From CAYZJD01 sp964478455 (GTDB lineage Bacteria > Acidobacteriota > Terriglobia > Bryobacterales > Bryobacteraceae): DNA of 5,510 nt. The translations under genes and the position numbers were made by a program. Every line of letters starts with the position of its first letter. Position 1 is the stretch's first letter. Below the pieces are notes generated by a model that saw nothing but the letters and a program-made list of their open reading frames with translations, had not been told where the DNA came from and did no database searches. Below, in pieces: positions 1 through 5,510 of this stretch. The stretch is taken from NCBI GenBank assembly GCA_964478455.1, contig CAYZJD010000320.1, positions 1 to 5,510 of the forward strand, in the 5' to 3' direction.

Positions 1-570
1 CGGCGCCACCTGCCGCGGGTCCGAAAGATAAATCTCGTGGTGCGGGCCGCGTATCTTCACTTCCTGGTCTCGCGCCGCCGCCATCATCTGCTCGACCGTC
101 TTCACCTCCTCGCTATAGGGACCGACATGCAGCATCTGCACGCAGCGGCCCTCATCGATCGTCGCCAGCTTCACCTTCGGCGCGGCAGGCGCCTTGCCTT
201 TCTTCTTCAATTCGGCGATGGCCTGCTTCACCTGCTCTTCCGTGGTGAAGTCGGGCACGCGGATCAGCAGCTTCCACCGCCACTCTTTCGGCGGCGGCTG
301 TGAGATGTCCCACCCCTTCGGACCCATCCACAGCCCTTCCAGGTGGCAGACACGGTAGTCGCGCCCGGCAAACTTCGAGGCGAACTTCAGCGTGTAGGCC
401 ACCCCGTATAAGGCGCCCACCTGCGCCTGAAACTCCGCGCCGCCGGGCTCGCCCTTGCCTTGAATGGTCAGGTACTTCGCGGCTTTGGTGTCAATGAATA
501 CCGGTTTCTTCGGTGTGACGTATTCGGACTTGTGCAGTTTGTAGAGATCGAGTTTCTGTGCGACAGCCAT
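1..570 (-). CDS. GyrI-like small-molecule-binding domain protein (COG4832-like), C-terminus cut by the window edge
   Basis: The minus strand is open from an ATG at 570 to the left edge, giving 190 residues with no stop. I recognise the GyrI-like/COG4832 pattern in order: an N-terminal strand ending in LTIQGKGEPGG (34-44), then EFQAQVGALYGVAYTLKF (46-63), a 'LEGLW' turn (77-81), WRWKLLIRVPDF (98-108), EEGRCVQMLHVGPYSEE-like residues (139-155, here DEGRC) and RGPHHEIYLSDPR (174-186). Relatives end shortly after this last motif, so probably only about 10-20 residues are missing. The family is cytoplasmic and binds small hydrophobic or toxic molecules. Some GyrI-like proteins are reported to hydrolyse cyclopropanoid compounds, but the ligand here cannot be read from sequence. 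The start is supported by GAGGTGA (580-574 on the minus strand), ending 3 bases before the ATG. No DNA-binding domain is fused to it, unlike BmrR/Rob-type regulators. It is divergent from the hydrolase-NamZ gene. Family call is firm; function is inferred. Confidence 0.88.
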   Translation of the reverse strand, partial: MAVAQKLDLYKLHKSEYVTPKKPVFIDTKAAKYLTIQGKGEPGGAEFQAQVGALYGVAYTLKFASKFAGRDYRVCHLEGLWMGPKGWDISQPPPKEWRWKLLIRVPDFTTEEQVKQAIAELKKKGKAPAAPKVKLATIDEGRCVQMLHVGPYSEEVKTVEQMMAAARDQEVKIRGPHHEIYLSDPRQVAP

Positions 571-573
571 GGC

Positions 574-580
574 TCACCTC
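574..580 (-). promoter_or_regulatory. Ribosome binding site of the GyrI-like gene
   Basis: The minus strand reads GAGGTGA here, a near-perfect Shine-Dalgarno match. Three bases (GCC) separate it from the ATG at 570-568, or about six from the GAGG core. It is the best ribosome binding site in the window and fixes the start of the GyrI-like gene. Confidence 0.75.
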
Positions 581-609
581 GCTCCCCAGTCTACTGCCGC
601 CGGCCAACT

Positions 610-632
610 GGAGCAGGCTCCCCCGGGCCTGC
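610..632. repeat. Nested inverted repeats (GC-rich dyads)
   Basis: Two overlapping dyads share bases. GGAGC-AG-GCTCC (610-621) has 5-bp arms and a 2-base spacer. GCAGGC (613-618) pairs with GCCTGC (627-632) across an 8-base spacer. The two pairings are mutually exclusive as hairpins. The site lies 40-62 bp upstream of the GyrI-like start, a plausible place for an operator. In DNA this rich in G and C, short dyads also arise by chance, so confidence is low. Confidence 0.3.
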
Positions 633-675
633 CACTAGACCGCATTTCTGCCTAACAGGCCCTGAGCACGGGCGG

Positions 676-693
676 CGCAGACTTCAGTCTGTG
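676..693. repeat. Short palindrome, possible operator or REP-like intergenic element
   Basis: CAGACT-TC-AGTCTG (678-691) is a perfect 6-bp inverted repeat around a 2-base centre. It extends by one G·T wobble and one C-G pair to 676-693. As RNA it would form a stem capped by UUCA. No T-tract follows on either strand, so a classical terminator is unlikely. It sits 118 bp before the fusion gene's ATG and about 106 bp before the GyrI-like ATG. It could be a regulator-binding site or one copy of a dispersed intergenic palindrome. Confidence 0.4.
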
Positions 694-810
694 AGGGCAG
701 GCCCCCGGCCCGCCATGCACGGGCAGCGCGTCGGCCACCTGCGCTGCTTTCGCGGTTTACCATGGAACGATGCTCCAGCAACACCCCGACAGGATCGTAC
801 GCAAGCTCTC

Positions 811-3138
811 ATGAAGCCGGCCACCGCCCTCCTCGCCATCGCCACCTTCGCGCCGCTGCCGGCCCCGGCCCAGTTCAAAGGTTCGGCTGCGCTCGACGCC
901 GCCATCCGGCAGGTCATCGAGAAGGACGAGATCCCCGGGGCCGTCCTGCTCGTCTCGCATCAGGGTCGCATCGTCCACCGCAAGGCTTACGGCTGCCGCT
1001 CTCTTGTCCCCCGGCGCGAGCGGATGACCCTGGACACGATCTTCGACGCCGCTTCGCTCACCAAGGTCGTGGCCACCACTTCCGCCGTGATGAAGCTCTT
1101 CGAAGAGGGGAAGCTGCGGCTCAACGACCGTGTCACGCAATACCTGCCGGAGTTCCAGGGCGGTAAGAGCGAGATCACCGTGCGCCACCTGCTGGTGCAT
1201 TTCTCCGGCCTGCGTCCGGACCTCGACCTGGAGCCGGCCTGGAGTGGCTACCAGACCGGCGTCGAGAAGGCGCTTGCGGACAAACCGGTGGCGCCGCCCG
1301 GCACGCGCTTTATTTACAGCGACATCAACTTCATCTTGCTCGGCGAGATCGTTCGTCGCGTGAGCGGCAAGCCTTTGCCCGATTATGTTCACGAGCAGGT
1401 CTTCCGTCCGCTCGCCATGAAAGATACGATGTTCCGGCCGCCGCCGAAACTGCGCCGGCGGATCGCCCCCACCGAGCAGTTGCCCGGCGAAAAGCTGCCG
1501 CTGCGCGGCGTCGTCCACGATCCGACCACGAGGTACATGGACGGCATTGCCGGCCACGCGGGCCTCTTCACCACCGCTGGCGATCTCGCGCGCTTCGCTG
1601 GCATGATGCTCGGCGGCGGCGCGCGCGGCGGCGTTCGCATCTTCAGCCCGCTCACCGTGCGCAAGTTCACCTCGCCGCAGTCGCCTGCCTCACAGCCCGT
1701 TCTACGAGGGCTCGGCTGGGACATCGACTCGCCCTACTCCGGCAACCGCGGCGAATTGTTCCCCATCGGTTCTTACGGCCACACCGGTTTCACCGGCACC
1801 TCCCTTTGGATCGACCCGGCCACAAAGACGTACGTCATTCTGCTCGCCAACAGCGTCCACCCGAAAGCCCGCCCGGCTATCACCTCGCTGCGGAGCCGCG
1901 TGGCGACCGCCGTGGCGGCCGCGCTCGGCGTCGACATTCCCGATCTTCTCATCACCGGCTACAACGAGACCATGGCCGGCGTGCGGCGGGCCGTGGCCCG
2001 GAACGCCGAGGTGCTCACCGGCCTCGACGTGCTCGCCCAGGACGGCTTCGCGCCGCTGAAGAACAAGCACATCGGGCTCATTACCAACCACACCGGGCTC
2101 GACCGCGACGGCCGCCGCAACGTGGACCTGATGCTCGCGGCGGGCGTCGAGGTGGCCGCGCTCTTTTCACCCGAGCACGGCATCGGCGGCGTCGAGGACA
2201 ACCAGGTCTCCCACGGCACGGACGAGGCCACCGGCCTTCCCGTCTGGAGCCTTTACGCGCCGGAGAACCGCCGGCCCACCGAGGAGATGCTGCGCGGGCT
2301 CGATGCGCTCGTCTTCGACATCCAGGACGTCGGCGCGCGCTTTTACACCTACATCACCACCATGGCCTACGCGATGGAGGAGGCTGCACGGCACAGCCTG
2401 CCGTTTTTCGTGCTCGACCGGCCGAATCCCATCAACGGCGTTCACGTGGAGGGTCCGCTGCTCGACGACGAGCTGCGCTCGTTCGTCGGCTACTTCCCGC
2501 TGCCGCTGCGCCACGGAATGACGGCCGGCGAGCTGGCGCGGCTGTTCAACGAAGAGAACCACATCGGCGCGGACCTGCGCGTCATCGAGATGAAGAACTG
2601 GCAGCGCGGCGACTGGTTCGACTCGACCGGCTTCGTCTGGGCCAACCCGTCTCCGAATATGCGTGGCCTCAACGCGGCCCTGCTCTATCCCGGCGTGGCG
2701 ATGCTCGAAGCCTCGAAGAATTACTCAGTCGGCCGCGGAACTGATGCGCCGTTCGAGCAGATTGGCGCCGAGTGGATCCGGGCCCGGGAACTGGCGGCGT
2801 ATCTCAACGCGCGGTTCATCCCGGGCGTGCGCGCCTACCCGACGCGCTTTCGCCCGTCAGCTTCCGTTTTCGCCGGCAACACCGTTGAAGGCGTCCGCTT
2901 CGTCATCACCGACCGCGAGTCCTTCTCGAGCGAGCGGCTCGGCCTGGAAGTCGCCGCCGCCCTGTTGAAGCTGTACCCGCTGCTCATCAACCTCGAAGAA
3001 AACCGCTTCTTGATCGGCAGCGCCGAAACCATCAAGAGCCTGGCGGCGGGCGACGACCCGGAAGACATACAAAGCCGCGGCCGGGCGCGAATCGACCAAT
3101 TCCTCGAGCAGCGCACCAAGTACCTCCTCTACCCGTAA
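811..3138 (+). CDS. Secreted fusion: serine beta-lactamase-like (AmiE-like) hydrolase + NamZ/DUF1343 exo-N-acetylmuramidase
   Basis: This is a 775-aa two-domain exported protein. Residues 1-21 are a Sec signal peptide (MK, hydrophobic core, APLPAPAQ); there is no lipobox cysteine. Residues ~25-375 form a class-C beta-lactamase-like serine hydrolase (PF00144): S82-L-T-K85 supplies the nucleophile and base, followed by LLVHFSGL (127-134), Y169-S-D171, GHAGLF (248-253) and H324-T-G326 in place of KTG. Residues ~400-775 are NamZ/DUF1343 (GH171): GLITNHTG (422-429), S453-P-E455-H456-G, DIQDVGARFYTY (503-514), DRPNPI (536-541), GMTAGELA (569-576), SPNM (614-617) and GRGTDAPFE (641-649). NamZ removes MurNAc from the non-reducing end of glycan chains; E455 is a likely active-site residue. 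The first domain could be an amidase or esterase on MurNAc-peptides, by analogy with B. subtilis AmiE. ATG 811 is chosen because the signal peptide starts there. An in-frame ATG at 715 would bury it, and reading back to 460 would overlap the GyrI-like gene. No clear ribosome binding site precedes 811. Domain calls are firm; the amidase role is inferred. Confidence 0.93.
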   Translation: MKPATALLAIATFAPLPAPAQFKGSAALDAAIRQVIEKDEIPGAVLLVSHQGRIVHRKAYGCRSLVPRRERMTLDTIFDAASLTKVVATTSAVMKLFEEGKLRLNDRVTQYLPEFQGGKSEITVRHLLVHFSGLRPDLDLEPAWSGYQTGVEKALADKPVAPPGTRFIYSDINFILLGEIVRRVSGKPLPDYVHEQVFRPLAMKDTMFRPPPKLRRRIAPTEQLPGEKLPLRGVVHDPTTRYMDGIAGHAGLFTTAGDLARFAGMMLGGGARGGVRIFSPLTVRKFTSPQSPASQPVLRGLGWDIDSPYSGNRGELFPIGSYGHTGFTGTSLWIDPATKTYVILLANSVHPKARPAITSLRSRVATAVAAALGVDIPDLLITGYNETMAGVRRAVARNAEVLTGLDVLAQDGFAPLKNKHIGLITNHTGLDRDGRRNVDLMLAAGVEVAALFSPEHGIGGVEDNQVSHGTDEATGLPVWSLYAPENRRPTEEMLRGLDALVFDIQDVGARFYTYITTMAYAMEEAARHSLPFFVLDRPNPINGVHVEGPLLDDELRSFVGYFPLPLRHGMTAGELARLFNEENHIGADLRVIEMKNWQRGDWFDSTGFVWANPSPNMRGLNAALLYPGVAMLEASKNYSVGRGTDAPFEQIGAEWIRARELAAYLNARFIPGVRAYPTRFRPSASVFAGNTVEGVRFVITDRESFSSERLGLEVAAALLKLYPLLINLEENRFLIGSAETIKSLAAGDDPEDIQSRGRARIDQFLEQRTKYLLYP

Positions 3139-3175
3139 AGAAATTCGGTGACAGGCTACGCAATTCCCGATTTCT
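3139..3175. terminator. Possible bidirectional terminator between convergent genes
   Basis: The gap between the two convergent stop codons contains AGAAATTCGG (3139-3148) and CCGATTTCT (3167-3175). These pair as nine base pairs with one bulged base across an 18-base loop. The A-run on the left and T-run on the right give A/U-rich outer stem ends in both directions, as expected of a shared terminator. The loop is long, the stem is weak and there is no long U-tract, so this is only a candidate. Confidence 0.3.
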
Positions 3176-3189
3176 CCGCGCTCCGGCTC

Positions 3190-4554
3190 TTACCTCTGCA
3201 CCGTGAGGAACGTGTTGTCGTCCGGCGCTCCGGCCCCGCCGATGTCCAGATCCACCTTGTGGTCCCCGTCAGCAAGACTGGCCGGGACCTTCACGTTGAA
3301 CTGGCACTCGCCGTTGAAGATCAGGAACCCCGTGTTCTCGAACACCTCAGCCTTGACGCCCCCGATTCGAACTTCAATGTCGCTTGTCAGGCGCGGTGCG
3401 GGCGTTCCCACCACCACGCCGGCGTCCACCGCCGGATTCGTCGGCCCGCAGCCGGTCGCAAACAGCAGCACGAACTCGTCCGGCCTGGCCGGACGGGTGG
3501 TAATGCCAACGGGCTGTAACAGCCCCGGCTTGCCCACGTAAGTGTAGTCGCTGAACAGCGCCCCGACGTACTTGTTGCCTTCGGTCGCCGTGCCGGCCGG
3601 CCAGACGAACAGCGAGGGCGCGATCGACCGCTTCTCTACCATGATCGGATCGCTCACGCCGTTCTCGGTGGTCACCTGTACCGTGACCATCCCGGTCGCC
3701 GCGTCGCTCGGCGCCTGCACGTTGACCTGTCCCGGGCTGACGAAGTTGACGAATGCATCCTTGTTGTTGATCTTCACCCTCACGCCGTCCAGTTCCGTCG
3801 GGAACCTGCCGTCCACGATTTCCTCCGCTCGCCAACCACGTGTCGTCCGCGAGAGGTTGCTGCCGAAAATCGAGATCCACATCCCGTCGGAGATCACCCG
3901 CTGGAAGCCCCACGCATCCACCACGCCACCGGCGCTGATCGTCGGCCTGGGTCCGGAAACGGCGGGCGTCAGCGTGAAGCTCGCCAGATGAATGCGGTCC
4001 CCCGAATTCGAGCCGTTCCCGTTGGCGGCGTTAGCGGCGACGTAGACCCTGATGTCGCCAACGTTCGTGCCCGGCGGCGTCCAGTCGAAACTGAAGCTCC
4101 CGCTGGCGCTCGGCGTGCTGTGCTCGATGAACTGGACTACGTTGCCCGGGCATGGCTGCCCGGCGGGTTTCGTGCTGCTGTCGTCGCAGATCACCCGCGT
4201 CGAGCTGTCGCTCGCGTCGAGCATCCCGGCCTGGCCGTTCCTTTCGTCCGTTGCCAGCCGCGCTGAAAGCTGGAAGCCGAAGGAGAATCCCTGCGGATCC
4301 TCGACCGTGACCGTCCACGCTTGTTTCGCGCCGCCGGGCGTGTACGTGCCCGAGCCGCCGTGACTCATCCCGTTGAGCTTGATCGCAGCCGAGGCCGCGA
4401 TCGCCGAGCCGGTGTGGCAATCCGTGCAGTTGGTGTCGCCCGGCGCCCCGGTCTTGCGCCTGGGCGGGCCCCCCGAAAAACCCAGAATCGCCGCCGGTAC
4501 AAGAATCAGCAGACCGGCGGAAACCGAAAAAGAAATCTTCGTGAATGTTCTCAT
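3190..4554 (-). CDS. Exported CXXCH protein with choice-of-anchor-V-like N-terminus and TIGR03437-like (Solibacter) C-terminal domain
   Basis: This is a 454-aa exported protein of unknown role. Residues 1-26 are a signal peptide (MRTFTK, then hydrophobic SVSAGLLILVPAAILG); there is no lipobox. SGGPPRRKTGAPGDTNC (27-43) followed by C43-T-D-C46-H47 is the hallmark of choice-of-anchor-V-type domains. CXXCH is also the covalent heme-c attachment motif, but heme binding is unproven. Residues ~50-197 look like a beta-sandwich (alternating strands, FSFDWTPPG at 154-162, DRIHLASFTL at 186-195). Residues ~206-300 form an IPT/TIG-like repeat (GGVVDAWGFQ, SIFGSNLS, FVSPGQVNVQAP). Residues ~311-454 match the TIGR03437 Solibacter domain (IAPSLF, LFATGCGPTNP at 364-374, IGGVKAEV, ECQFNVKVP at 416-424). 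The gene lies 70 bp after mutY on the same strand and converges on the hydrolase-NamZ gene. ATG 4554 is chosen for the signal peptide; the upstream TTAGG is a weak ribosome binding site inside an inverted repeat. Architecture is confident; adhesion or surface display is only a guess. Confidence 0.88.
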   Translation of the reverse strand: MRTFTKISFSVSAGLLILVPAAILGFSGGPPRRKTGAPGDTNCTDCHTGSAIAASAAIKLNGMSHGGSGTYTPGGAKQAWTVTVEDPQGFSFGFQLSARLATDERNGQAGMLDASDSSTRVICDDSSTKPAGQPCPGNVVQFIEHSTPSASGSFSFDWTPPGTNVGDIRVYVAANAANGNGSNSGDRIHLASFTLTPAVSGPRPTISAGGVVDAWGFQRVISDGMWISIFGSNLSRTTRGWRAEEIVDGRFPTELDGVRVKINNKDAFVNFVSPGQVNVQAPSDAATGMVTVQVTTENGVSDPIMVEKRSIAPSLFVWPAGTATEGNKYVGALFSDYTYVGKPGLLQPVGITTRPARPDEFVLLFATGCGPTNPAVDAGVVVGTPAPRLTSDIEVRIGGVKAEVFENTGFLIFNGECQFNVKVPASLADGDHKVDLDIGGAGAPDDNTFLTVQR

Positions 4555-4600
4555 AGCGCCTAACTTCCAATGTAAAGGGCCACACGCCGAATTAGGCGCT
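4555..4600 (-). promoter_or_regulatory. Inverted repeat abutting the start codon of the CXXCH protein gene
   Basis: AGCGCCTAA (4555-4563) and TTAGGCGCT (4592-4600) are perfect 9-bp inverted arms separated by 28 bases. In the minus-strand transcript the downstream arm directly precedes the AUG at 4554 and includes UUAGG, the best ribosome-binding-like word there. Pairing would hide the translation start. The upstream arm can also pair locally: CGCC-GAATTA-GGCG (4585-4598, plus strand) is a 4-bp hairpin using the same bases. The site could be an operator or a translation-control structure. Function is inferred. Confidence 0.4.
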
Positions 4601-4616
4601 TTCTACCGCCGAATTA
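4585..4616. repeat. 10-bp direct repeat spaced 22 bp apart
   Basis: CGCCGAATTA occurs at 4585-4594 and exactly again at 4607-4616. The 22-bp start-to-start distance is about two helical turns, so a protein could bind both copies on the same DNA face. The repeat lies in the mutY to CXXCH-gene gap, and the first copy overlaps one arm of the 9-bp inverted repeat. No third copy was seen in the window. Confidence 0.45.
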
Positions 4617-4624
4617 ACATGCTT

Positions 4625-5510
4625 TTACAAGTGGAAAAACGAGAGCGCCTTCCTGGTGGTGGTGCTCAGCGGCAGGCGCGCCAGCTCTTTTGGCGAGATC
4701 CACTCAAAGCCTCGAGGGATTCTCCCAGCCCGCGCGCTCACAACCGTGAACCGGTAGTTGTGGTTGGTGATCGAGTGGCGGAATTCGCCGAGTGTCTCCG
4801 AGGCCACGGAGTCGGGCAGTTGCGCGGCTTCCGGCAGTTCGAAGAAGCCCTTCAAGCGCGCGCCGTCCGTTCGTTTCCAGAGCAGGAGCTTCCCGCCGCG
4901 GCGCGCAACGAGCAGCCTCTTTTCCACGAACACAGCCGCGCGCTTTGCCGGCTGCACCGGCAACCGGGCCTCGACCCCGAGGCGGCGCGCTTCGCAGAAA
5001 GCGATCACCGGGCAGAGCAGGCACTTCGGCTCGCGCGCCAGGCACACCGTCGCCCCAAGTTCCATCAGCGCCTGGTTGAATCGGCCGGGCTGCTTGCGGT
5101 CGAGCAGCTTCGCGGCCACGTTGCCGAGCCGCGCCCGCGTGGCGGCCGCGCCGATGTCGCCGGATTCGTTCTTCAGGCGGCTGAGCACCCGGAGCGCGTT
5201 GCCGTCCAGCACGGCGTGCGCGAGATCGAACGCAATGCTCGCGACGGCGGCCGCGGTGTAGTCCCCGACGCCCGGCAGCGCGCGGATCGACTCGTAGTCG
5301 CGCGGAAACTCGCCGCGCTCCAGTATCCGCCGCGCCGCCTCCCGCAGGTTGCGCGCCCGCCGGTAGTACCCTAGGCCGCTCCAGGCGGCGAGCAGCTCGT
5401 CGTCGCTCCCGCCCGCCAGACTCGCCGCATTGGGAAACCGCGCCAGAAATCTCTCGTAGTAGCCCAGCACCGCCGCCACCCGCGTCTGCTGGAGCATCAC
5501 TTCGGACACC
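4625..5510 (-). CDS. mutY: A/G-specific adenine glycosylase MutY, N-terminus beyond the window edge
   Basis: MutY is a cytoplasmic base-excision-repair enzyme that removes adenine mispaired with 8-oxoguanine or guanine. The frame is open through the right edge and 294 residues are visible, numbered from GTG at 5509. That GTG is an internal Val: family members read W-[VL]-SEVMLQQT here, so about 34 residues are missing by comparison with E. coli MutY. Visible elements in order: catalytic Glu3 in SEVMLQQT; GLGYYRRARNL (45-55); helix-hairpin-helix LPGVGDYTA (78-86); catalytic Asp102 in VLDGN; RFNQALMELGA (143-153); and a complete [4Fe-4S] cluster set C156-X6-C163-X2-C166-X5-C172. The C-terminal NUDIX-like 8-oxoG-recognition domain covers about 190-290. 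Its FSH-loop position reads I247-T-N249, so the usual histidine is replaced. The stop is TAA at 4627-4625. The next gene on the same strand begins 70 bp downstream and has no evident functional link. Confidence 0.96.
   Translation of the reverse strand, partial: VSEVMLQQTRVAAVLGYYERFLARFPNAASLAGGSDDELLAAWSGLGYYRRARNLREAARRILERGEFPRDYESIRALPGVGDYTAAAVASIAFDLAHAVLDGNALRVLSRLKNESGDIGAAATRARLGNVAAKLLDRKQPGRFNQALMELGATVCLAREPKCLLCPVIAFCEARRLGVEARLPVQPAKRAAVFVEKRLLVARRGGKLLLWKRTDGARLKGFFELPEAAQLPDSVASETLGEFRHSITNHNYRFTVVSARAGRIPRGFEWISPKELARLPLSTTTRKALSFFHL

Larger units (their letters stand above)
571..810. other. Divergent intergenic region with dyad symmetries
   Basis: This 240-bp gap separates the GyrI-like gene (minus) from the hydrolase-NamZ gene (plus), so it should hold both promoters. 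I could not identify a convincing -35/-10 pair on either strand. TAGACT (593-588, minus) and TACCAT (758-763, plus) are weak -10-like words without a well-placed -35. Three structures stand out: nested GC-rich dyads at 610-632, a palindrome at 678-691, and an imperfect direct repeat (GCACGGGCGGCGC at 666-678, GCACGGGCAGCGC at 717-729; 12 of 13 identical). No RNA gene or small protein with a credible start and ribosome binding site was found. Confidence 0.5.

Noticed and set aside
37..497. Plus-strand small open frames (37-303, 300-497) opposite the GyrI-like gene
   Set aside because: His/Arg/Leu-rich translations without homology, opposite a gene with clear family motifs and a strong ribosome binding site.
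460..810. N-terminal extension of the hydrolase-NamZ reading frame back to an ATG at 460
   Set aside because: It would overlap the GyrI-like gene on the opposite strand by more than 100 bp and place the signal peptide more than 115 residues inside the protein. The extension has no domain-like sequence. The in-frame ATG at 715 is rejected for the same signal-peptide reason and has no ribosome binding site.
757..1557. Minus-strand 266-codon open frame opposite the serine hydrolase domain
   Set aside because: No family motif or credible ribosome binding site; it is a GC-driven shadow of a gene with intact catalytic motifs.
1806..2744. Plus-strand 312-codon open frame in another frame across the domain junction
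   Set aside because: Arg/Gly/His-rich low-complexity translation. The overlapping frame carries continuous hydrolase and NamZ motifs, so there is no sign of a frameshift.
4373..5374. Plus-strand 333-codon open frame antisense to mutY and to the start of the CXXCH gene
   Set aside because: It is composed mainly of Arg/Ala/Pro/Gly-rich sequence, typical of the antisense of GC-rich genes, has no recognisable motif, and lies opposite an unambiguous mutY.
5507..5509. GTG at the right edge as the start codon of mutY
   Set aside because: The catalytic SEVMLQQT motif would begin at residue 2. All MutY proteins have an N-terminal segment before it, so the GTG is an internal Val and the gene continues outside the window.
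1..5510. CRISPR array, tRNA, rRNA, insertion sequence or integrase
   Set aside because: No regularly spaced repeats, no tRNA-like cloverleaf or CCA-ended element, no transposase or recombinase motifs, and no terminal inverted repeats with target duplications were seen on either strand.

Overview
The window is GC-rich DNA, roughly two-thirds G+C by eye. It most resembles an Acidobacteria chromosome of the Solibacter/Bryobacter group (order Bryobacterales). The main taxonomic clue is the protein at 3190-4554 (minus). It carries a 'GPPRRKTGAPGD...CTDCHTG' choice-of-anchor-V type N-terminus and a C-terminal domain of the TIGR03437 type, which is greatly expanded in Candidatus Solibacter. This assignment rests on recalled family signatures, not on a search.

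Layout from left to right: (1) 1-570, minus strand: the first 190 codons of a GyrI-like small-molecule-binding protein, cut by the left edge near its C-terminus. (2) 571-810: a 240-bp divergent intergenic region with several short GC-rich dyads and one clean palindrome. (3) 811-3138, plus strand: a secreted 775-aa fusion of a serine beta-lactamase-like/AmiE-like hydrolase and a NamZ (DUF1343, GH171) exo-N-acetylmuramidase domain. (4) 3139-3189: a short convergent gap with an imperfect inverted repeat that may end both transcripts. (5) 3190-4554, minus strand: an exported 454-aa protein with a CXXCH motif and Solibacter-type beta-sandwich domains. (6) 4555-4624: a 70-bp gap with a perfect 9-bp inverted repeat abutting the start codon and a 10-bp direct repeat spaced 22 bp apart. 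(7) 4625-5510, minus strand: mutY, the A/G-mismatch adenine glycosylase, missing about 34 N-terminal residues at the right edge.

The genes do not form an obvious pathway. mutY and the CXXCH protein are co-directional, 70 bp apart, with no known functional link. The GyrI-like gene and the fusion gene are divergent and could share regulatory DNA. The most informative gene is the fusion: as I recall, it joins in one exported polypeptide two activities that Bacillus subtilis encodes as separate genes (amiE/ybbE and namZ/ybbC) in its MurNAc-recovery cluster, which suggests stepwise breakdown of peptidoglycan fragments outside the cytoplasm. I see no mobile element, CRISPR array, tRNA or rRNA, and no strong evidence of a wholly new system.
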